Source: Cantharellus purpuraceus
Lineage: Eukaryota > Basidiomycota > Agaricomycetes > Cantharellales > Hydnaceae
Assembly: GCA_025174535.1 (NCBI GenBank)
Contig: JALBUN010000031.1
Coordinates: 124,001-188,000, forward strand
Reading direction: 5' to 3'
DNA length: 64,000 nucleotides
Shown: positions 55,920-64,000 of the stretch, piece after piece
Numbering within the stretch: position 1 is the stretch's first letter
Layout: each line of letters begins with the position of its first letter
Program-made: the position numbers and the translations under genes
The notes under the pieces: model-generated
What the model was told of the DNA's origin: nothing
The model's database searches: none
The model's input: the letters and a program-made list of their open reading frames with translations, nothing else

Positions 55920-58793
55920 ATGAGCGATTCGTTTGTCGTCCAGCAGGATAACAGAGAGCTTCAGACCGTAACTAAGCCGCTAGCGTCGGATACAGAGGGT
56001 AATGACAACCTCCGTGGAAGGCTCATGGTATTTGGCCTTGGGAGGCTTTTTGATGCAGGTGAGTGCTATAAAATGCTATGAAACACAAGGGCAAATGGGG
56101 TCTCCATCAGTTGAAGTGCACGGTGTTGAGCGCGTCCCTGAATCTGACAGAGAGGATAAGCATTCTGGTGGCTTGGTTCTCCTATGGTTTTCGTGCGTAG
56201 ATCTCCTCTCCTGGTGGAACGTGTCTGACCTTTCCATGCAGGGGGAATCTCGTGTTGGGGAATATTACCGTTGGGATGCTTGCTCGACCCATCTTCATGC
56301 TCACCTTCCCCCACACTGTGGCTGTCATAATCGGGTTTGGGATGCTGTGTGTTGCATTCTACATCAGTGGTTTAAGATATTAATCACCCCTCTAGTGGAT
56401 GTACAGCTGTTGGCTTCGTTGCCACTCTTGGCCCCCTCCTCGGGATGCGTACCATGGTTATTACACGTTATGCGTTCGGCTACTGGGGAACAACGTTTGT
56501 GTCGATTCTAAATATCTTGACCCAGGTACGCGCTCAATTTTCTGACATGAGCGTTTCTGATGCATCCGTGCAAAATTTGATTTTTGGACTGCTATACTCT
56601 ATGCCTTCTATCCGTCCTTATGCTTATGATTCTAACATATGATTGAGGACACAGTTAGGCTTTTCCGCAATCTCTGTGATTCTTGCAGGCCACATGCTGC
56701 ATAGTCTACATTCCAGTATACCTCTTCCCCTCGGCGTGATCATCGTCGGGTGAGTGACGTTGACCATCAAAACTTAGCCGGGCGTTCTTTTCATCTCGGT
56801 CTCACTTTCTTCTTTCTTGTTTTTGACGGTTTTCACGTTTAAAGCATTCGCACAGAATACGTGTCTTCGATGGTCTTCGTTCATCGATCCATAGATGCTG
56901 ACAATGGCATTGCAATGGACCCTCAGTTCACATTTCTGCCAATTCCTTTTTGTTTCCTCCGATTTTCATAGTCACTATTTCTATTTACTAACAGGATTTC
57001 CAATTCTAGAGTGATCTCAGGTGAGGCTTGATTCACTTGTTACGGCAGTCGCAATTTACGTTGTGCGCACCTGTAATCGTCATTTACAACCGCCCAACGT
57101 GACGTATAATATACACTGACGCCGAGATCAGTTCTAGTTTGTTTCATCGGGTATTCCCAGCCTTTTTTTCTATTTCATTTCCAAAGTTGATTGCGTTGTC
57201 TGTAGATATGATGTACGGGACATATTCACTAGATTTTTCCGCTGACGGCTGTTTTGATCAGCTTCTACACCACTACGTTCGCTATGCGTGGATCCCCATG
57301 TTAGTTCTCTTCATTCTCATCTATGCCCTTGGGGGACGTACTGGTTCGTGGCATGTTTACTGTTCCGGTTCACTTCACTTCATCCTGCACACCACTTGGG
57401 TATGCCCATGTTGACCCAAAAGTCCCATTATAATTTACTTCCCCGTCTACTGGGTGTTTTAGCCTCGTCTTTATTCACTCAATACACTTTTGCTCATGCG
57501 CGACTTTTCATCGCACCCTTCAGGTTACCAAAACACCATGCAAATTTCGTTGGAGGTCCCACCCGGTCATCCACGCGCAGCAAATGTATTAAAATTTGGA
57601 GGAATTATGTTTTCGCTGTGCGCGGGATGGGCCCCGAAGTGCGTTTCCTTTCTAGGACCTTTATATCTTGGTCATAAACTAATGTGCCTTAGTGCTGCTG
57701 ATTTCAACTGTCGCCTTCCTGAGAATACGCGCCCAGCTAAAATCTTCTTACTGACTTCTCTCGGGGTCCTTCTTCCGGTTATGTTCACGGTCATCCTTGG
57801 TGCACTACTCATGACGGTCCCCACGTATGTGCGTGCGTATGGAAACGGTGATGTGGCAGAATTGTTGAGCAAAGGTAGGGTTAGCCGCTTTGACATCAAT
57901 TGTAAAATGACTAATGAGGACTCTTCTCTTAGTTTTTCAGCCATTGGGGCATGGTGGGGAGTTTATCCAGGTCCTCCTTGCATTATCAGTAACTGCAGAT
58001 AACAGTACGTGGAATCGCTCTGTCACGACAGTGTGCTCACACTTACTGTTCTGTAGTCCCTAATACATGCACGTGCCTCTCGTTCCGTGGACACTTTGAC
58101 TCACCAGAAATGGTTGACCCCTGATTCTTCTTCTCACGTTGCAGATTCGGCTGGTCTGTCGATGCAGGCTCTCATCCCATCATTCCGTCGGATACCACGT
58201 GCTATCTTTATTGTGCTCGTTTTCGCTATTTACACTGCGGTAGGTGTAGCAGGTCGTGAACACTTTAGTGCTGTTTTAAGCAATTTCCTTGCCGTGGTAC
58301 GTGTTTATGACAGCTGTAGCTGAAGGTTATTGTTGATCTATGACTTCTGCAAGTTGGGATATTGGCTCGCATTCTGGGTGGTCATTCTTGTGGAGGAACA
58401 CTACATATTTCGGCGTGAGGACGGTGCACTAGGCGGTTATGACTTACGAGCTTATGATTCGCCAGAATTGTGGGTTCCTAGCCTTCATCCCTTGGCCCCT
58501 CTGTTTCTTGTGACTCACTTTTGCTTCCAGCTTGCCCGTCGGGTTGGCAGCCATGTCTGTTCATTCACCATTTTTCTGTAAAGCACTTGCGTTCTCATAA
58601 CCTGATTAGCATCGCCAGTTTCTGTGGCATTGCTGGTGCCGTCATTTCCATGGCACAGGCTTGGTACGTTGGTCCTGTGGCGGCTATGATCAGCCCCCTC
58701 GGTGGTGACATGGGCTTCGAGTTTGCCGCTGTATTTGCTGGAGTAGTCTACCCCCCACTCCGATGGTTGGAGATCAGGAAGTGGGGTCGGTAA
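55920..58793 (+). CDS. NCS1/Fcy2-like purine-cytosine permease, copy D (17 exons, 508 aa)
   Basis: Exons: 55920-56058, 56111-56192, 56242-56346, 56396-56525, 56655-56749, 57010-57020, 57132-57150, 57206-57212, 57262-57343, 57524-57638, 57693-57874, 57933-58004, 58057-58068, 58145-58296, 58354-58469, 58531-58554, 58610-58793. All exon lengths equal those of the other copies except exon 1 (139 against 145 nt), total 1527 nt in frame. The intron after the 12-nt exon has a GC donor (GCACGT); the rest are GT-AG. Motifs: GMRTMVITRYAFGYWGT, GYD-LLHHYVRYAWIP, FGGIMFSLCAGWAPN. D is the most diverged in the middle (APN for APV; QPLGHGGEFI for EPWGRGGDFI), so its transport preference or activity may differ. 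Confidence 0.87.
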
Positions 58794-61651
58794 GAATGCT
58801 GAGTAATGTATGCAAAACCCCCATATCTACATCGTAATCGGTGGGAATAATGCGGGACTATTGACAAATTCATGAGACAACAATAAAATTGGAAATCCAC
58901 ATCACTAATTCATGGGTGAACTTGAGTTAGCTCAGATGAAGAGGTTACAATTGATATTCTGAGGAAGACACCTGAAAAGAGCTAGATTGAATTTTCGTAC
59001 GTCCGACAGACATCGATGATAGGACGGATGTTCTCAGCCTGTTGCAGTGGCGTGCTTTCTCATCGATATTACTGAGCAAATTTGTTAGAGTGCTTGTATG
59101 GCTGATTAGTTGGGATCCAGTCATGTGGATTGAAATTGAGCCCAACACCTTTCGAATTTCTCGTTCGGTCGCTGCACTGGTCGGGGATCGCCAGATATCA
59201 AGAACTGTGAAGCAGCCATTCGACCGTTCGGCCGTTTCTGTCGCAACGCTTGGCCCTCTCAAGCGACATCTCAAAAACAAACCCACACTCACTCATGATT
59301 GCAGCAGTTAGGGCAGGGCGTGCCATATACTTCACATTCATGTGACCCCCGCTCCGACAAAGGAACTTTACCCTACCCCTGCACATAAACCTTGAGTTTG
59401 TGAGGCCGCTCTTCAATGGGATCCATCTTAACCGTGACATATCTACAAACCCATATTTATTATTTCATTGGCTAACCATACCGCGTTCCAGGTCGGAGAC
59501 GCACTAGCACCCAACGCCGCCTCCCTCCTCGTATTTCAGTTGCTAGGCGGTGTATTTGCTGTTTGGTAAGCTTCCCTACCTTCCACACATCCGAGCCGTG
59601 ACCCGCAGATATCTACGTACCTACAACTCCCGGGCCCAGTTTTTATTTATTTCTTCTTTGGATCTCTAGTGATGTATGGTCGACTATTGCTTTTGCCTTG
59701 TAGCCCGTCGGCTAATTCCGGAGCATTCATAGCTGATGTGTAAGTTGTTTGTTTCTCCAAATTGGGTAGTGGCGTTTCCCGATCACGCTTCTGCAATCTG
59801 AGAATGAGCGCGGTGTTGATGAATTGCCTTTTAACATAGGTGGTATCCCAAAACCCGTGGAACACTCTTAGCATGGATACGTGCCCACTTCTAACACTTC
59901 CAAAGGGAGCCTGGCGAAGCCGGAGTTTTTCTGAAGTCGTAATCCAGTACTGACGTCGGGGTTGCTATTGCTACATCCTAGTTCTCCGTCGCTCCGCCAA
60001 GCCTGCTCCGGCGAGACGCATGGTCGTTTGATGCTGATGTTACCATCATACTAATGTGCGCCATTTTATGTCAGGCGCCCGTGGCGGGGGTTCGTATCGT
60101 GGTGAGCGGCGCATCGTGGTGCTGATTGTACTGGGCGTGTGCAGCCTTTGTAAGAAATGCATTCACCATTTGTTCAACGAGTCCTACTGACCGAGACGCC
60201 TATCATCCCTGTCCCTAGGCGGGATTCTGTCTGTTCATCATCGTGTTCTTCATTCCTATCACCGCAAATACCTCTCCTTAACTTCTCCCCCCCCTCCCCC
60301 TCTCTACTTCCCTACGTGAAGTCCCTATCCTTCTTTGAGCCCATCCACGCACGTAAAGTTACGAAGTACGCACTGAAACCCATTCCCTCTAAGAACTGTT
60401 GTGGACCGTCGTGTGGATTGGGTGGATTGGGCCTATGTATGTTATTGGGGTTTTTCTGGTTTGAGGGAGTGCCTTTTTTTCGCGTCTTCACATTTGTGTT
60501 CTGTAATGGAGATTGAGGACTGATGGGATGCTGGGACCTTTACTTCTGTAGGTGGACGTCGTGTCCCACGATATCGTTTTGAGCATCTGTAAGTGTGGAG
60601 TTTTGCATGACAAGGTGCTTGTATTCTTACAATAAAGCTCCATGTAGATGATGTCAGTGGGCGCGAGTGTAATCATTGTCTTCCCGTAAACCCCAGTCAA
60701 AGTTTGGATAGTCCGGCCGACTTGATATGTGCAACGCCATAGCTGAGCCCGATAAACTACATGGTCGGTGCGTCTCCTTCTCTAAAGCGCTACATTTCCA
60801 CCAGATCACAACTCAGATTTTATGAACTTACTGCAAGGAAAAGCGAATTTGTACGATTGAATTTACTATAAGCTTATATGACTCGTCAAGAATGATGCCT
60901 TTTCTGTACCTAGAAGTGTCAGAGTTTGTGTTACATCTCAAGATCTCTAGAGCTTAAACTCGCTGAGTACTCTCCTCTGACCCCCCCCTTAGATTGGGCG
61001 TGACTACCTCTGCGTAGCATGCAGCACATTTTGGGTGTGACGATTATATCGGTGCCTCCATCTGTTGAAGTAATACTTCAGCGAGCTCATGAAGCCACTA
61101 GAACAACCCAGTGGATCACAATTCGGGGCAGCTAAGCCTATATAACCATATTAGTTTTGTATTTTTGCGTGTTCGCAGAGCTCGGCCAACTGCGAACAGT
61201 ATTGTTGCATTATCTCAAGAGGCCTCAAGCAGCAATTTGACACAACCAACAGTGCCGTTCAATTTACTTGTATAGTACAGTTGTTCCTCACCCGTCTAGC
61301 TTGATAGCCTTGTTGATTGGCAAATGTTTGCTTTGATCATCAGGTAGATGTCTTAGATATTGATATTTGTTCCAGGAAATTTGGAGAAATGGCAACTGGC
61401 TTTCAATCTTGGAGCCCACTCGAGTAGTCAGGAAATATGTTTTGTGACCAGCCTCAGACACATGACAAGCATATCTGGTGCTCGATCAACTAATAAGGAG
61501 AAAAACCTTTATTGTGATAGCATCCATATTTGAGCTCTCCAGGCATTTCTTCGGGTATTCTCCACAAGTCTGTCTATAAGAAACAAAGTCATACATAACA
61601 ATGTGTATACTAGTCGTAAACATAAATAGTGGTCAAGTGTCCGAGACTCGT
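58794..61651. other. 2.9 kb gene-poor stretch
   Basis: Opposite-strand ORFs at 58945-59292 (-) and 59042-59311 (+) overlap and have no recognised motifs. 60157-60516 is an open Pro/Ser-rich frame that looks like noise. An isolated exon-like segment lies at 59492-59565. Nothing else supports a gene. Confidence 0.4.
59492..59565 (+). other. Orphan exon-like segment
   Basis: A 74-nt block bounded by a good acceptor (ttccag) and donor (gtaagc) reads VGDALAPNAASLLVFQLLGG, a hydrophobic helix-like peptide. No compatible exons are found on either side. It may be a relic of a membrane-protein gene or chance. Confidence 0.2.
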
Positions 61652-64000
61652 CTAACAAATCCTCCATGCACGCCTTTTGAGTCGATCCCTCCTGGTGTTC
61701 TCCTCTTGGATATTGTGTTCGCGGATCACCTTCAGGAAGACGCTCTCCAGGCTGACACGTTCTACTGTGTACTCTGTGAAATCATTCTGCTTGCTCAACG
61801 TCTCAAAGAGCTGTGCTAAAGAAAGAGTTGCTTCCAACGTCGAGGACTGGTCGTCATCGCTCGCCTGCTGAGTTGAGGAGTGTTCCATCTGAATAGGTAC
61901 TTCAAAGCGAGTGGCCACATCATCTGCCATGCGAGAACCCGGTATGCGCGCCATAAGTTGTTGCGCTTTGACGATTTCCTCTCGTGTTCGCGCTGGGAAG
62001 TGGACCTCGTAGAGTGCATACCGCGCTGCTAATGCGTCAGTAGTCCCGACAGCTATGGCGAGTCTATCAGCATGTAACTTCACTTCATGATGTCATGTGC
62101 CTACCGAGCATGCGACCCGCCAAGATTCCAACTTTATTCGCAAGCGCAGATGCTTCTTCCATTGAATCTACAGAGCAATTTCAACGGCTTAATTGCGACG
62201 TTGTAAAAGGCCACTGACGCGTTGTGATGACCACGGCCTTGCCAATTGCCATGCGGCGAAATGTGACCCACATGCTACGCTTGGTAGCAGCATCTATCCC
62301 GGTAGAATACTCATCGATGAGAATTACGGTGGGGTTTCCTGGGTTTATCAATGGTCACATGAGAAATAGAATGCAAATCGAGCCATGAAGTCATTGGAAC
62401 GCACCGATCAGCGCAATCGCAAAAGACAATTTTCTTTGGTTACCGCCAGAAAGTGTGCTGGCTAGTCTATCGGCATACTGACTCAATGTCGTGGCTTTGA
62501 GAAGCGAGTCGACATTTTGTTGTAGCTCCTGTCCTTTTCTAAGCCCCTTGAGTAGGCCATAAATAGCGAGATGTTGTCTAACGGTAAGCTGTGGATCAAT
62601 AGCTGTGAATTGTGGACAAACACCCAAAGAAAGTCGGGCCGTATTCGGATGCTCGATGATTGAACTCCCGTTGATGAGAACGTCTCCAGAATCGGGGTAT
62701 ATATCTCCACGAATGATATTGAAAGTGGAGGTCTTGCCTATAGTTCCCATCCCTAAATATAACAAGAACTAGATAATAAAACAACGCACCAGCGCCATTG
62801 GGTCCCAGCATTGCAAATACTGTATCCCGGGACACACCAAAGCTCACATCATCCACCGCTTTCAAGGAAGAACGGTCAAAGGTCTTGGATACGTGCAAGA
62901 CACGTAAAAGGTCGCTGGAAGCGGATTCCACTGCCTTCGTTTCCTCTATCACGTCTTTCGCTTCACGATCCCCATCATGGGCTTTGTCCTCTCGTGATGG
63001 AGGTCGAGTGAATTGTAGCCAACGAGGAAGCACCGATCCAGAGTCAACGTAAACTAGCACTCCAAATAGAACAAGACCTTCTATAATGAGATAGGTGATT
63101 GGGCCACCGAATTGCTTGATTCCACCAAGAGAGGCGGCAGATGCTTGGCCTCCACTGCACAACAAGGAGAACATATTGATTGAGATGAGTGCCGTCCTCA
63201 TCTAGAATGCAATTAAGACGCGAAGGAATGACAGAGCAGGAAAGCGTACCACGCTAACAACTGGGGAACATAAAGACACGGTGAAATCTAACAGGTCCCT
63301 TTAGTCATTGAAAGATGTAGAAAATAATTGAACGAACGCATGATGGTCATAAACCCTGAATATTGCGAGTTCTTCGCATACGTGACGATTAATAAATACC
63401 CTGCCAAGTAAACCTAAAGTCGGGAAAGGTACAAGGTCAAGGAGACCAGAATTGCGAGCAAAGACAGTACACACGATGAACACGATGACTTGATACCCTG
63501 CAACAGCAGCAAATGCGGCGAGTGGTGAAGCAGTGAACAGGGACGCGCAATAGGCGAAGAGTGTAGCCGTAATGCCGTACAATACAAGTATAACCCACTG
63601 CATGAAACATACGATCATCGCCTTGTTTCGAATACAACACAATTATAACACCCACGACATAGCCAACGCCATGAAACTGAGTGGACGCAACTGCGAACAC
63701 AATGATGATGATGGTCGACAGTATTGTGCAGAAAATGGCGTCAAAGAGAAGGTGCCCAAGCCAGAGACCGGCTGGATTAGTCAAGCCATTAGATAGTTGC
63801 ATGGCCTGAACGGACGTTCGTCGCTCCATCGACACATATAGAGAGAAGAAAGCAGGGTAAACAGCCTAAAGCACATGAAGCCAAGATTGAGTTATGCCTT
63901 GACAGAAAAAAACTCAACAAGCTCACCATCGTCGCCCCAAAGAAAGCAACCCATTTCAAAGCAAGAAGTGTACCTTCATTGGCAGCTGGGAAGTTTTGAT
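61652..64000 (-). CDS. ABCA-type ABC transporter, 3' part (second membrane domain and NBD), partial
   Basis: Reverse-strand exons: 63927-64000 (runs off the window), 63656-63865, 63387-63597, 63250-63287, 62790-63201, 62405-62737, 62219-62338, 62105-62167 and 61652-62052. They keep one frame for 619 residues. The first part is an ABC-2-type membrane domain (several helices, FHGVGYV, FTVSLCSPVVSVMRTALISI). Then come a linker and an NBD: Walker A MLGPNGAGKTS formed across a splice junction, Q-loop PQFTAIDPQ, signature LSGGNQRKL, Walker B VILIDEYSTGID, H-loop ITTHSMEE. The C-terminal tail is typical of subfamily A full transporters, which move lipids or sterols in other eukaryotes; the substrate here is unknown. 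The N-terminal half lies beyond the right edge. Confidence 0.88.

Noticed and set aside
58945..59311. Overlapping ORFs on both strands after permease D
   Set aside because: Mutually overlapping, no motifs, no introns fitting either.

Overview
The window is eukaryotic, from a filamentous basidiomycete (Agaricomycetes-type) fungus. The evidence is genes with many 42-80 bp GT-AG introns, DUF6535-type membrane proteins, an NCS1 permease cluster with microexons, a MATA/HMG-type transcription factor, a tail-anchored FHA protein, and Ty3/Gypsy and Ty1/Copia relics of the kind common in these genomes. Names rest on motifs read by eye; no database search was possible.

Layout. (1) 1-8.9 kb is an AT-rich, CpG-poor island of nested repeats: a 2.5 kb palindrome, a 20-bp minisatellite, a decayed Gypsy gag (3.65-4.47 kb), and, inserted in it, a second gag-bearing element (4.47-8.05 kb) whose DNA is tiled with short perfect hairpins and split by a 561-bp inverted-repeat element sitting exactly in a hairpin loop. 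(2) 8.9-19.1 kb is normal-composition DNA with a small Cys-rich gene, a kinase-like gene, two paralogous zinc-finger genes (one complete with 6 exons, one 5'-truncated beside a Copia remnant), two halves of a decayed fungal hypothetical family, and a DUF6535 3' fragment. (3) 20.0-35.8 kb has two larger DUF6535 copies (both broken), pseudogenes of an inositol-polyphosphate kinase and of a senescence-domain protein, an intact HMG-box gene, and a solo LTR with perfect target duplication. (4) 36.8-58.8 kb holds four intact nucleobase permease (NCS1/Fcy2-like) paralogs, two on each strand pointing away from a central FHA-domain (SLMAP/PRO45-like) gene. All four share one 17-exon architecture with 7-, 11-, 12-, 19- and 24-nt exons. 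MITE-like and solo-LTR insertions lie around them. (5) 61.6-64.0 kb is the 3' part of an ABCA-type transporter that runs off the right edge.

Functional reading. The intact genes encode uptake of purines/cytosine-type nucleobases (four copies), a STRIPAK-type scaffold protein, a transcription factor, a lipid-type ABC transporter and small regulatory proteins. Much of the rest is gene birth and death: recent duplication followed by frameshifts, in-frame stops and transposon insertion. The two most unusual signals are the hairpin-tiled retroelement at 4.5-8 kb and the microexon-rich permease quartet, in which two copies have a stop-free 45-nt intron and the C/D pair shows gene conversion.
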